Below are positions 1 through 9,606 of a stretch of 64,000 bases of DNA, piece by piece (the stretch's first letter is position 1; each line of letters begins with the position of its first letter). Source of the stretch: CAVVIO01 sp963748095 (lineage in GTDB: Bacteria > Bacteroidota > Bacteroidia > Bacteroidales > UBA10428). Made by a program: the position numbers and the translations under genes. The notes beneath the pieces are model-generated. The model worked only from the letters and a program-made list of their open reading frames with translations. It was not told the DNA's origin and did not search any database. The stretch is taken from assembly GCA_963748095.1 (NCBI GenBank), contig CAVVIO010000003.1:1-64000 (forward strand). Reading direction: 5' to 3'.

Positions 1-1
1 G

Positions 2-757
2 GTGCGCGGGCAGCCGTCGCGCGCCCAGGCCCAGGATCAGCAGGCCGCAGACCACGAACAGCCCGCCGCCGTAGAACAGCGTGCGCCCGCCCGTGCCCGC
101 ACCGATGAGGCCGATCTCCCGCTCGGACAACCGGCCCGTCCACCGCAGCGATGTGCCGATGGCCGCTCCCACGAGCACGAGCATGATGGTCGTGCCGGCT
201 CCGAACAGCAGTCCCGGCAGGAAGCCCAGCCAGGCCGTCGGCATGGCCGGGGCCGCCACGGTGTTGATGAACAGCGAGAAGCCCCCGAAGCCGAAGCCGG
301 CGATGAAGCCGTGCACGAGCGTCCAGCGGACCGGCGGTGCGACGGCGGGCGCCGGCGGCTCGTGCGCGTCATGGTGGCGCGACAGGACCTGGCTCGTCGT
401 CTCCATCGGCTCCCGCTCCTCGTGATGGTGCCCGAGCAGGTGCAGGTGCGGGTAGCGGCCGCGGCGCAGCACGGCCCAGCCGGCCGCGGCCATGACGGCG
501 CCGACGACCACGTACACGATGCCGTTGACGATCGGCGAGAGCAGGAACGGCGCGAGCGCGAGGTACGCCAGCTCGGAGACGAGCATGCGCTGGAGGGTGA
601 AGGCCGCCGAGAAGTACAGCCCGGCCCGCATGCCGGCGCGGCCGCTGCCGCTGCCGATGGCGTAGCTGAACGTGATCGGCCACGTGTGCTCGTCGGGCAC
701 GATGCCGTGCAGCAACCCGAAGAGGAACGAATAGGCGAGTGCGGCGAGTGGTGTCAC
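2..757 (-). CDS. Polytopic membrane protein, possible nickel/cobalt-type transporter (partial)
   Basis: The minus frame is open from a GTG at 757 to the window edge, so the 3' end is missing. About 250 residues are visible with several hydrophobic helices. An N-terminal helix carries the motif LLHGIVPDEHTWPI, which resembles the His/Asp-rich first helix of NiCoT and RcnA-type metal transporters. A middle loop is His-rich (HLHLLGHHHEE), and a later helix again begins LVHGFIAGFGFGG, so the protein looks like two related halves. That layout suggests metal transport, but I cannot name the family firmly. It reads in the same direction as the acyltransferase gene that ends at 855. Other long frames on both strands here are GC-rich shadows without membrane-protein character. 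Confidence 0.5.
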   Translation of the reverse strand, partial: MTPLAALAYSFLFGLLHGIVPDEHTWPITFSYAIGSGSGRAGMRAGLYFSAAFTLQRMLVSELAYLALAPFLLSPIVNGIVYVVVGAVMAAAGWAVLRRGRYPHLHLLGHHHEEREPMETTSQVLSRHHDAHEPPAPAVAPPVRWTLVHGFIAGFGFGGFSLFINTVAAPAMPTAWLGFLPGLLFGAGTTIMLVLVGAAIGTSLRWTGRLSEREIGLIGAGTGGRTLFYGGGLFVVCGLLILGLGARRLPAH

Positions 758-854
758 GGATGCTCGGCAACCGGCCCGACCGGATGGCCTCCGTACGCCG
801 GCGTCGCCCCGGGCGGCGGCCGGCGGTGGCCGCCGCGCCCCGCGACGTCCGGCC

Positions 855-2124
855 TCAGGCGATGGAGTAGGCGACCCACGCGGCAGCGGTGAGCCGCGTC
901 AGCGCGGCCGCCCAACGGTAATCCTGCTTGACGCGGCTCCAGGACCAGGCGAGCAGCGCCATCGACGAGACGAGCACGAGGATCCAGGCGCCCGTGCCCG
1001 CCAGCCCGAGGTGCGCGCCGACGAGCGTGCGCAGGCCCGGATTCCACCCCGACCCGTACAGGAGGCAGACGTGGATGAAGTAGATGATGAGTGATTCCTG
1101 CGCCAGCGCCTGGACGATCGGCGGCAGGCGGCGGACGTACCGGCTGGCGTGCGCGAAGCCGCCCAGCAGCAGCAGGGCCGACCCGCCGGTCACCAGGAAC
1201 AGGTTCGGACTGGTGCTCCAGAAGTCGGCCCGTGGAAACGGGCCGAGGTGGAACCTCTGCAGGAACAGCCCCAGCGCGAGGGCGGTGGCACCACCCGTGA
1301 CCAGCACGCGCGCGACGAACGCCGGCTGCCGCGCCGGGCCCCATTCGACGTACAGCACACCGAGCGCCGCGCCGAGCAGCAGGTAGGCTCCCCACGGCAG
1401 GAACGGGAAGATCGAGCCGCCGGTGGTCGACAGGTACGCGCCGAGCGCCACTGGCGCCCGCGCCGTCCAGTGGCCCCCCTCGGCCAGTGGTGCCGCCACC
1501 ACGATGGCCGCGCAGAGGGCGGCGGCGGCATACGCGAAATGCCGGCGCGTCTTCGACAGGAAGACCAGGGCCTGCAGCAGCAGCAGGCCCACGCCGATGC
1601 ACTGCAGGATGTCGACCGTCAGGAAGTACCTGCCAGGACTCCGCGCCCAGGTCCTGCAGGTCGCGCAGGTGGCTCACCGGGAAGCGCATCGAATAGCCGA
1701 GCAGTACGAAGAACGTGAAGCGGCGGATGCGGCGCCAGCTGCGCGCCGACAACCGGCGGTTGGCGTCCCAGTGCTTCGAGGTCGCCATGGCGAACGCGAA
1801 GCCGGCCAGCAGCAGGAACAGCCGCGACGTCAGCCCCCGCAGGAAGAGCCAGCTGTTGAACGCCATGCCGGTCGCGTATTCGGGCGCGAGCAGCACGTTC
1901 AGCGTGTGCCCCTGAATCATGAACACGACCGCGCAGGCGCGCGCGAGATCGACGAACACCACGCGCGACGAAGCCGGCGGCGTGAACGTCGCCACGCGAT
2001 GAGGCTCGAACGGGCTGTCCGCCGCGAGCGCGCGCGGCGGCGCCGCGGGAACCGCGGCGGCGTCGACGGACGGCTGCGGACGGGGCGCGCGCCTGGCCAG
2101 CGACTGGAGTGCCTTGTTCAACAT
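855..2124 (-). CDS. DUF1624-type membrane acyltransferase (one frameshift)
   Basis: The protein opens with about 45 residues of Pro/Ala-rich sequence. A first helix then reads FVDLARACAVVFMIQGHT, which matches the RxxxxDxxRG...D/GHT start of DUF1624/HGSNAT-like acyltransferases. About ten hydrophobic helices follow. The family moves acyl groups across the inner membrane onto sugars or glycans; the substrate here is unknown. The frame breaks once near 1629 (one extra C in the plus-strand run), splitting the protein after 'GAESWQ'. Removing that base restores a single protein of about 420 residues. The start at 2124 follows a purine-rich stretch. The metallophosphoesterase ends 176 bases upstream, so co-transcription is possible but not shown. 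Confidence 0.62.
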
Positions 2125-2299
2125 GCTCGAGCTTCAGTGTAACCGACCCGCGCGGCGGGCCTGTCGGGGTACGACGCAACCGCACCCGTGATGGACGACC
2201 CGCCGCGGAACCCGCCTGGTGCGGACCGGGCGGGCGCCTGTCGGAACTGGATACGTCCGCCGGGGGGGCGGGGCTTGCCGCCCGCCCGCCGGGGGCGCG

Positions 2300-3183
2300 T
2301 CAGTCGGCCGTGAGCCACGGATGGCGCCGGAAGCGCGTGGACGCACCGGCCGGCGGCGGGCCCGGCGGCCCCGGCAGGATCTCGCGCAGGTACGGGGCCA
2401 GCCCCTGTTCGGGCTGCCAGTGGCGGGGATAGCCGAGCGAGACCTCTTCGAAGCGGACGCGATCGCGCCAGTGGGTCGCCCGGATGTGCAGGTGTCCCGA
2501 GACGACCGCGCGCACGGGGAAGCGCGTATGCCAGTCCTCGGTGCGCCGCGTGCCGCACCAAATCGTGAACCGGGGAATCGCGGGGAGCACGGCCAGGTCG
2601 CGGCGCAGCGGGAAATGGTTCACCAGCACCAGCGCGTGGCCGCGCGGCACGGCGGCGAGCCGCGCCTCGGTCAGGCGGCAGCGCGCGGCGCACCAGCGCT
2701 GCCGCGACTCGGTACAGGATCGGGATGCAGCAGCCGCTCGTCGGCACAGAGGACGCCGCTCTCGACCGCCCAGGCGACGGCCTCGTCAGGCGACAGCCCG
2801 TCGGGCGCGAAGCTGTAGTCGTACAGCAGGAAGAGCGGGGCGATGACGCACGGCGGGCCCTCGCCCGGCCAGACCGGATAGGGATCCTCCGGTGTCAGCA
2901 CGTCGTAGGCGCGGCAGAGGGCGACCAGCTGCCGGTAGCGGGCCTCGCCGCGCAGGCCGTCCGGCGCGCCGGGCGTGGTCCACAAATCGTGGTTGCCCGG
3001 CACCCAGACGACGCGCGCGAAGCGGGCCGTCAGTGCCTGCAGGGCGTACTCGAGCTGCGCCGGTGTGTCGCCGACGTCGCCGGCGAGCAGGAGCCAGTCG
3101 TCGGGGTGCGGCGGCAGCGCGTCGAGGGCCGCCCGGTTCACCCCGTGTCCGATGTGCAGGTCGCTGATGGCCAGGAGCCGCAT
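2300..3183 (-). CDS. Calcineurin-like metallophosphoesterase (one frameshift)
   Basis: The protein starts MRLLAISDLHIGHG, and the metal-binding motifs of the family follow in order: D-x-H (SDLHIGHG), GD near residue 35 (LLAGDVGD), GNHD (WVPGNHDLW), NHFP in the C-terminal half and the final GHLH. This is a cytosolic two-metal phosphoesterase; the substrate cannot be read from sequence (cyclic nucleotide, nucleotide or phosphoester are all possible). A frameshift lies near 2,712, after LLHPDP, and the C-terminal third continues in another frame to the stop at 2300. The phosphopantetheinyl transferase gene ends only 14 bases upstream, so the two are probably transcribed together. Confidence 0.75.
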
Positions 3184-3197
3184 GCTGCCAATCGTCC

Positions 3198-3971
3198 TCA
3201 GCGGTGGTGGCGGCCGAACGTCGCCGGGTCCGCCCAGGCAATCGCAATCCGGACCGGCCGCTCGGGCGGCTCCCGGACCGCGAGCGCGAGCCGGTGTGTA
3301 TCGGTCGGACGGAAGAGCTGGAACTGCCACGCGCGCGGATCGTCGTCCAGCTCGGCGGTGAACGCAATCGTCGGGGGCGCGGCGGGCGCGAGCTGGAACG
3401 CGAAGGCGCCCAGCGGCAGGGCGAGGCCCATGCCGCGGGCCTTGATGTACGCCTCCTTCAGCGTCCAGTAGTCGAAGAACGCCCGGTGCCGGTCGGGCTC
3501 CGGGACGCGGGCCAGCGCGCCGGTCTCGGCCTCGGCGAAATAGCGCTCGGCGATGTCCAGGCCGGCCGCCCGGCGGCTGACGTCCTCGACGTCGACGCCG
3601 ATATCGCGCGCCAGCGTCACCGCGCAGGCAATCAATCCGTCGGTATGCGACAGGTTGAAGCGCAGCGGGAGGGGCACCGCCGGGGACGCCACTTCGGGCC
3701 GGCCCCACTGGTTCTCCTCGAACGTCCACGACGCCGGGTCGACGCCCGTGTAGTGCGACAGGGTCGCGCGCACCAGGGCGTGTGCGAGCAGGAACTGGCG
3801 CCGGTGCCGCTCGAAGACGAACCGGTCCCGCCGGGCCCGCTCGTGCGCCGACAGCAGGGCGTCGCAGGTGGCGCGGACGTCCTCCGCGACCGGCGGGTCC
3901 TGGCGGAGGCACCATACGTGGACTTCGTCGCGCGCGATCGGGGCGGGCGGGGCGACAGCGGCGTCCGGCAT
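3198..3971 (-). CDS. 4'-phosphopantetheinyl transferase, Sfp type
   Basis: About 257 residues. The diagnostic motifs are present: the Mg-binding GVDVEDV and the FDYWTLKEAYIKARGMGL block, which supplies the W-x-x-KEA signature. The N-terminal half has the Sfp-type segment LAHALVRATLSHY and the LRFNLSHTDGL motif. The enzyme transfers phosphopantetheine from CoA to a carrier protein (ACP or PCP) in the cytosol. No carrier protein, PKS or NRPS gene is visible in this window, so the target is elsewhere in the genome. I chose the ATG at 3971 because upstream residues look non-coding and the Sfp fold begins soon after. Kup diverges 115 bases away. Confidence 0.85.
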   Translation of the reverse strand: MPDAAVAPPAPIARDEVHVWCLRQDPPVAEDVRATCDALLSAHERARRDRFVFERHRRQFLLAHALVRATLSHYTGVDPASWTFEENQWGRPEVASPAVPLPLRFNLSHTDGLIACAVTLARDIGVDVEDVSRRAAGLDIAERYFAEAETGALARVPEPDRHRAFFDYWTLKEAYIKARGMGLALPLGAFAFQLAPAAPPTIAFTAELDDDPRAWQFQLFRPTDTHRLALAVREPPERPVRIAIAWADPATFGRHHR

Positions 3972-4086
3972 GCTCGTGGTACAGGATATATGATGCCGGC
4001 CCGGGTGGGCGGGCGACGCGGGATGGCAGGTGAGGTAAACTGTCACGTTCCGGCGGCGGTCCGGGGCTCGACCGTGGCGATCTTGG

Positions 4087-6021
4087 ATGATGACTGAATC
4101 AGAACAGGCCCGCACCTCCCTGCGGCGCGTTACCGGCCTCAGCTTCGTCGCGCTCGGCGTCGTCTACGGCGACATCGGCACCAGCCCGCTCTACGCCATG
4201 CGCGAGTGCTTCTTCGGCGAGCACGGCGATCGCCGCCGACGCCCGGCGAACGTGCTCGGCGTGCTGTCGCTGATCTTCTGGTCGCTGCATCCTCGTCATC
4301 TCGATCAAGTACCTGCGTCTTCGTCATGCGCGCCGACAACCGGCGGCGAGGGCGGCATCCTGGCGCTGATGGCGCTGGTCGCGCCCGGAGCGCGAGCCCG
4401 GCAAGCGCGGCCGCCGTGGCTGCTGGTCGTCGCTCGGGCCTGTTCGGCGCGGCGCTGCTCTACGGCGACGGCATGATCACGCCGGCGATCTCGGTGCTGA
4501 GCGCGGTCGAGGGGCTCGAGGTCGCCACGCCGGTCTTCCAGCCCTACGTGATCCCGATCACCGTCGTCATCCTGATCGGCGCTGTTCCTGTTCCAGCGCC
4601 GCGGCACCGCCGGCGATCGGCGCGGTCTTCGGGCCGGTCATGCTGGTCTGGTTCGCGATCCTCGCGTGCTGGGCATCGCCGGCATCGCGCAGCAGCCGGC
4701 GCGTGCTCGGCGCCGTCAACCCGCTCCACGCGCTTCGACTTCTTCGTGCGCAACGGGCTGGCGCGGCTTCCTCGTGCTGGGCGCGGTCTTCCTGGTGGTC
4801 ACCGGCGGCGAGGCGCTCTACGCCGACATGGGCCACTTCGGCGCCGGCCCGATCCGCCTCGACCTGGTTCGCCGTCGTGCTGCCGGCGCTGCTGCTCAAC
4901 TACTTCGGCCAGGGCGCGCTGCTGCTCGCGCGACCCGGCGGCGGTCGCACAACCCGTTCTACCGCTGGCGCCGGACTGGGCGCTCTACCCGCTGGTCGTG
5001 CTGGCCACGGCCGCCACGGTGATCGCCTCGCAGGCGGTCATCTCGGGCGCCTTCTCGCTCACCCGCCAGGCGGTCCAGCTCGGCTACTGCCCGCGCCTGA
5101 AGATCGACCACACCTCGGCCGAGGAGATCGGCCAGATCTACATGCCGCCGGTCAACTGGCTGCTGATGGTCGGCGACGCATCGGCCTGGTCCTCGGCTTC
5201 CGGCTCGTCGAGCAACCTGGCGGCGGCCTACGGCGTCGCGGTGACCACGACCATGGTGATCACCACGGTGCTGCTTCTACGTCGTCGCGCGCGAGCTGCT
5301 GGGGCTGGCGCCGCTGGCGCGCCGGCGCCTGCTGCCGGTCGCCTTCCTGGTCGTCGACCTGGCCTTCTTCGGCGCCAACCTGCTGAAGATCGCCCACGGC
5401 GGCTGGTTCCCGCTCGCTGGTGGCGGCGCGGCGTCTTCACGCTGATGGCGACCTGGAAGCGCGGGCGGCAGATCCTGCGCCGCAGCGCCTGCAGCGACGG
5501 CGTCGCTGGCCGTCGAGCCAGTTCTCGTCGAGCGGCATCGCGAGCAGCCGCCCGCGCGCGTGCCCGGCACCGGCCGTGTTCATGACCAGCAACCCCGACG
5601 GCGTGCCCGCCGGCGCTGCTGCACAACCTCAAGCACAACAAGGTGCTGCACGAGCAGGTGGTCCTGCTCACGGTCTCGACCGAGGACGTGCCCGCACGTG
5701 CCGCGCGCGGAGCGGGTCGACGTCACAGCCGCTCGGCCAGCGGCTTCTACCGCATCGTCGCCCACTACGGCTTCATGGAGGACCCCAACCTGCCTCGAGA
5801 TCCTGCGCCGCGCCAAGGCGCAAGGGCCTCGACGTCGACCTCGAGCGACGCGACCTTCTTCCTCGGCCGCGAGACGCTGCTCGCCACCGAGAAGCCCGGC
5901 ATGGCCCTGTGGCGCGAGCAGCTCTTCGTCCTTCATGTCGCGCAACGCCCGCGGCGCCACCGCCTTCTTCCACATCCCGCCCGACCGCGTCGTCGAGCTC
6001 GGCATGCAGATCGAGCTGTAG
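4087..6021 (+). CDS. kup: Kup potassium transporter, interrupted by many indels
   Basis: Pieces in all three plus frames join into one Kup protein of about 640 residues, close to the family length of about 620-630. It starts MMTESEQARTSLRR then LGVVYGDIGTSPLYA, the Kup signature. Other recognisable blocks are LLYGDGMITPAISVLSAVEGL, TGGEALYADMGHFG, ASQAVISGAFSLTRQA, QIYMPPVNWLLM and the C-terminal FFHIPPDRVVELGMQIEL. The family imports K+ with H+ through 12 inner-membrane helices and a cytosolic tail. At least a dozen single-base changes break the frame, mostly one-base insertions, for example near 4287, 4315 and 4581. The same density is absent in neighbours, so I infer sequence error rather than decay. 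The gene converges on mscS, 24 bases away. Confidence 0.85.
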
Positions 6022-6045
6022 GCGGGAACGTGGACGGCGGGCCGA

Positions 6046-6892
6046 TCAGGCCGCGCGGTCGGGCGGAGCCGCCGGCGGCGGGATGACGTGCACGTCGCGC
6101 TGCGGGAAGGGGATCTGGATACCCGCCGCCCGGAACTCGGCGTCGATGCCGTAGTTCAGGAGACTGCGCAGCCGGAAGTGCATCACGGGGCGGTCGATCC
6201 AGACCAGCAGCTCGAAGTTCAGCGACGAATCCCCGAACGCCTTGAACAGCACCAGGGGCTCGGGCGAGTCGAGCACGCCGGCGGTCTTCTGCGCGACGTG
6301 GAGCAGGGCCTCGGTGACCCGCGCGAGATCGGATCCGTACGCCACGCCGACCGGCACGTGGATGCGGACCTGCGGGTTGCCGTACGACCAGTTGATCACC
6401 GTCTGCGTCGTGAACTGCGAGTTCGGCACGATGACCGCGATGTTGTCGTTGGTCAGGACGGTCGTCGACCGGAAGTCGATCGCCACGACGTCGCCCTCCA
6501 GATCGCCGAGCGTCACCCGATCGCCCACCGCGATCGGCCGCTCGAACAGGAGCACCAGCCCCGCCACGAAGTTCCCGACGAGGTTCTGGAGCCCGAAGCC
6601 GATGCCGATGCCGAGCGCGCCGGCGACCACCGCGAGGGCCGTCAGGTCGATGTTGACGATCCGCAGGCCGACGACCAGGCCGACGACCCAGAGGGATGTA
6701 CTGCGCGAGGCGCGCGATCGTGTACCGCTGGCCCTCGGCCACGTGCCGCAGCAGCTGCGTGGTCAGCAGCCGGCGGCTCCAATGGCCGACCGACCAGGTC
6801 GCCAGCAGCACGATCGCCAGGATCACGAGCTGGATCGGCGTGATCGTCTGGCTGCCGATGGAGAAGAGCGGGGCGTCGAGCAGCGCGAGCAT
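6046..6892 (-). CDS. Small-conductance mechanosensitive channel, MscS family (one frameshift)
   Basis: About 280 residues. Three N-terminal helices are followed by the pore-lining TM3 and beta domain: GALGIGIGFGLQNLVGNF, then ERPIAVGDRVTLGDLEGDV and the VPNSQF motif. This is the minimal MscS layout, an inner-membrane channel that opens under hypo-osmotic stretch and releases solutes. A single extra C in the run near 6,693 splits the frame after IARLAQYI; removing it gives a continuous protein. The gene lies 59 bases downstream of the sugar ABC importer and may be its last cistron. Its position beside kup and a trehalose-type importer fits an osmotic role, which is inference. Confidence 0.82.
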
Positions 6893-6951
6893 GGATGGGA
6901 GCCATCATACCGGTACGCTGGCAGCCGCGCATCCGGCGTGTCGGGACCGGC

Positions 6952-7965
6952 TCAGACTGGCGGCTGGCGGCGGTCCTGCGCGTCGAAGCCGTGCGCGCGG
7001 GCCGGGTCGAGCGTCACCCGGACGTCGGGGCCGCCCTGCCAGCCCGCCGGCACCAGCGCGCGGAGCGTCAGCGGGTGACCGTCGGGGGCCGTGCCCGCCA
7101 GCGTCAGAAGGTGCTGGGGGCCGAGCGGCTCGTCGAGCGTCACCCGCATGGCGAGGGTTCCCTGCGGCTCGATCCGCACGTCCTCGGGACGGAAGCCGAT
7201 CGTGGCGGCGCCGCCCGGCAGCAGCGTACCCGGCAGCAGGTTCATCTGCGGGCTGCCGACGAAGCGGGCGACGAACAGCGTGGCCGGGCGCGCGTAGATC
7301 TCCGCGGGCGTGCCGATCTGTTCGATCCGGCCCGCGTTGAACACGGCCACGCGCGTCGACAGGGTCATCGCCTCGAGCTGATCGTGCGTGACGTAGACGA
7401 CCGGCACGGCCAGGCTGGCGAACAGCGCCTTCAACTCGGCGCGCGCGTGCTCCCGCAGCAGGGCGTCGAGGTTCGACAGCGGCTCGTCGAGCAGGAAGAG
7501 CGCCGGCTCGCGCACGAGCGCCCGGGCGAGGGCGACCCGCTGCCGCTCACCGCCCGACAGGGCGACCGGCCGCCGGTCGAGCAGGGCCGCGATGCGCAGC
7601 CGGTCCGCGATCCGGCCGACACGCTCCCGCGTCCGGTCCTTCGAGACGCCGCGCAGCCGGAGCGGGACGGCGATGTTCTCGTACGCCGTCATGTGCGGGT
7701 AGAGCGCGTAGCTCTGGAAGACCATGGCGACGTTGCGGGCCCGCGGATCGAGATCCGTGACCCGCTGGCCGCCGATGAGGATGTCGCCCGCGTCGGGGTG
7801 CTCCAGTCCGGCGATCAGCCGGAGCAGCGTCGACTTGCCGCTTCCGGAGGGCCCGAGCACGGTCAGCGTCTCGCCGTCGTCCACCGTGCACGAGACGCCG
7901 CGCACGGCGTCGGCGTGGCCGCCGGGGTATCGCTTGTGGAGGTCGACGAGCTGCAGCGTGGCCAT
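6952..7965 (-). CDS. Sugar ABC transporter ATP-binding protein, MalK/UgpC type
   Basis: 337 residues. Walker A GPSGSGKS at 38-45, Q-loop Gln84, signature LSGGERQR from 136 (Glu in place of the usual Gln), Walker B LFLLDE at 156-161 and switch His194. The C-terminal third after about residue 235 is the TOBE/regulatory domain typical of MalK, UgpC and ThuK ATPases that drive carbohydrate importers. It hydrolyses ATP on the inner face of the membrane and pairs with the two permeases encoded directly upstream; only 7 bases separate it from the MalG-like gene. No transcription factor is seen nearby. Confidence 0.92.
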   Translation of the reverse strand: MATLQLVDLHKRYPGGHADAVRGVSCTVDDGETLTVLGPSGSGKSTLLRLIAGLEHPDAGDILIGGQRVTDLDPRARNVAMVFQSYALYPHMTAYENIAVPLRLRGVSKDRTRERVGRIADRLRIAALLDRRPVALSGGERQRVALARALVREPALFLLDEPLSNLDALLREHARAELKALFASLAVPVVYVTHDQLEAMTLSTRVAVFNAGRIEQIGTPAEIYARPATLFVARFVGSPQMNLLPGTLLPGGAATIGFRPEDVRIEPQGTLAMRVTLDEPLGPQHLLTLAGTAPDGHPLTLRALVPAGWQGGPDVRVTLDPARAHGFDAQDRRQPPV

Positions 7966-7972
7966 GAAGTCT

Positions 7973-8794
7973 CTATCCCTTGAGGGCGCCTGCCGTGAGG
8001 CCGCTGATGATCCACCGCTGACACGCCAGCACGGCCGCGACGACCGGCAGCGTCGTCATCACCACGGCTGCTGAAATCTGTCCCCACGGAATGTCGTACG
8101 ACGTGATGCCCGTCAGCATGGCGATGCCGACCGGCACGGTCCGCAGGTTGTCCCGGACGATGAACGTCAGGGCGATGACGAACTCGTTCCACGAGAAGAT
8201 GAACACCAGCAGGGCGGTGGCCGCCAGGGCCGGCGCGACCAGCGGCAGGAGGATGCGCCGCAGGAACTGCAGCCGCGACAGCCCGTCCACCCGGGCCGCC
8301 TCTTCGAGTTCGGCCGGCACCTGCCGGAAGAAGGCCGTCAGCATCCAGGCGGCGAACGGCAGGTTCAGCGCGGCGTGCGCCAGGCTGAGTCCCACCAGCG
8401 AGTTCAGCAGACCGAGGCTCCGGCCCACCAGGTAGAGCGGCACCAGCAGCACCGCCGGCGGCCACAGTGCGAAGAACAGCAGGCCGTATTCGATGACCGT
8501 CGTGCCGCGCAGGCGGAGGCGCGCGAGGGCGTAGGCGGCCAGCGACGCGCAGGTCATCGCGATGAGCGTGGACAGCAGCCCGACGATGAGGCTGTTCAGC
8601 AGGTAGCGGGCGAACGGGCGCTGGACGAAGACGTCGATGTAGTTCGCCAGCGTCGGATGGTGCGGCACCCAGGTCGGCGGCACGGCCAGCAGTTCGGCCG
8701 GCGTCTTCAGCGACGTCACCAGTGACCAGAGGAAGGGCGCCAGGCAGAACAGCGACAGCGCCGCCACGCCGAGCACGACCCAGACCCGCTTCAT
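7973..8794 (-). CDS. Sugar ABC transporter permease, MalG/ThuG type
   Basis: 273 residues starting MKRVWVVLGVAALSLF, with six predicted membrane helices. The cytoplasmic EAA loop, which docks on the ATPase, reads ELEEAARVDGLSRLQFL then ILLPLVAPALAA, the standard form for carbohydrate permeases of the MalG branch. The ATG overlaps the stop of the upstream MalF-like gene (ATGA at 8791-8794), so translation is coupled. It forms the second membrane half of the importer together with the neighbouring permease. Confidence 0.9.
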   Translation of the reverse strand: MKRVWVVLGVAALSLFCLAPFLWSLVTSLKTPAELLAVPPTWVPHHPTLANYIDVFVQRPFARYLLNSLIVGLLSTLIAMTCASLAAYALARLRLRGTTVIEYGLLFFALWPPAVLLVPLYLVGRSLGLLNSLVGLSLAHAALNLPFAAWMLTAFFRQVPAELEEAARVDGLSRLQFLRRILLPLVAPALAATALLVFIFSWNEFVIALTFIVRDNLRTVPVGIAMLTGITSYDIPWGQISAAVVMTTLPVVAAVLACQRWIISGLTAGALKG

Positions 8795-9606
8795 GCCGGC
8801 TGCCTCCCGCGCGCGAGCGCGCCGAGTGCGACGGCCAGGACGAACATCGTCACGGCGACAATGCCCGTGAGGGCGGCGCCGTAGGCCGGCTGCACGTACC
8901 GGAAGACCGTGTTGTAGATGTACACGGCCACCGTCAGCGTCGAGTTGGCCGGCCCGCCGCCGGTCATCACCCAGACCAGGTCGAAGATGCCGATCGCCTG
9001 AATCAGCCGGAAGACGAGCGCGAGGAAGATGGCCGGCCGGAGCTGCGGCAGCGTGAGCAGCCGGAACCGGCGGAACGGACCGGCGCCGTCCACGCTGAGC
9101 GCCTCGTAGAGATCGGCGGGAATCGCCTGCAGGCCGGCCAGCAGGATGAGCGTGACGAACGGCGTCGTCTTCCAGACGTCGGCCAGCACGAGCGTCGCGA
9201 ACGCCGGGCCGGGCGCGCCGAGCCAGGCGATCGGCCCGTGGATGAGGTCGAGCCGCATCAGCAGGTCGTTCACGATGCCGCTGCGGTCGGCGTTGAACAT
9301 CCAGCGCCACGAGATGGCCATGACCGCCGAGGGGAGGATCCATGGCAGCAGGGCGATGGCGCGCCAGAGGCCGCGCAGGTGCAGGCTCTGGTGCAGCAGC
9401 AGCGCCGAGGCGAGCCCGAGCCCCAGTTCGAGCGCCACCGAGACGACCGCGAACAGCAGCGTCGTGGCGCCGGCCTGGCGCAGCAAGGGGTCGTGCAGCG
9501 CCGCGCCGTAGTGGCCCACGCCGAGGGCGACGCTGAGCGCGAGCGGCACGCCGACGAGGCCGAGCAGCAGGACGCCGGCGGGCGCCAGGTACAGGTAGCG
9601 CCTCAC
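8791..9606 (-). CDS. Sugar ABC transporter permease, MalF/ThuF type
   Basis: 271 residues starting at a GTG that overlaps the stop codon of the binding-protein gene (GTGA at 9603-9606). Six hydrophobic helices are visible. The EAA loop reads DLYEALSVDGAGPFRRFR then LLTLPQLRPAI, and the late segment DLVWVMTGGGPANST is the hallmark of MalF-type sugar permeases. The tight overlaps on both sides show that the four transporter genes form one operon read from 10,827 to 6,952. The substrate is probably an oligosaccharide or disaccharide such as trehalose or maltose, which is family inference only. Confidence 0.9.
   Translation of the reverse strand: MRRYLYLAPAGVLLLGLVGVPLALSVALGVGHYGAALHDPLLRQAGATTLLFAVVSVALELGLGLASALLLHQSLHLRGLWRAIALLPWILPSAVMAISWRWMFNADRSGIVNDLLMRLDLIHGPIAWLGAPGPAFATLVLADVWKTTPFVTLILLAGLQAIPADLYEALSVDGAGPFRRFRLLTLPQLRPAIFLALVFRLIQAIGIFDLVWVMTGGGPANSTLTVAVYIYNTVFRYVQPAYGAALTGIVAVTMFVLAVALGALARGRQPA

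Noticed and set aside
4087..6021. kup as a natural pseudogene
   Set aside because: All functional blocks remain and there are no internal stops other than those caused by single-base shifts; similar patches occur in several unrelated genes.
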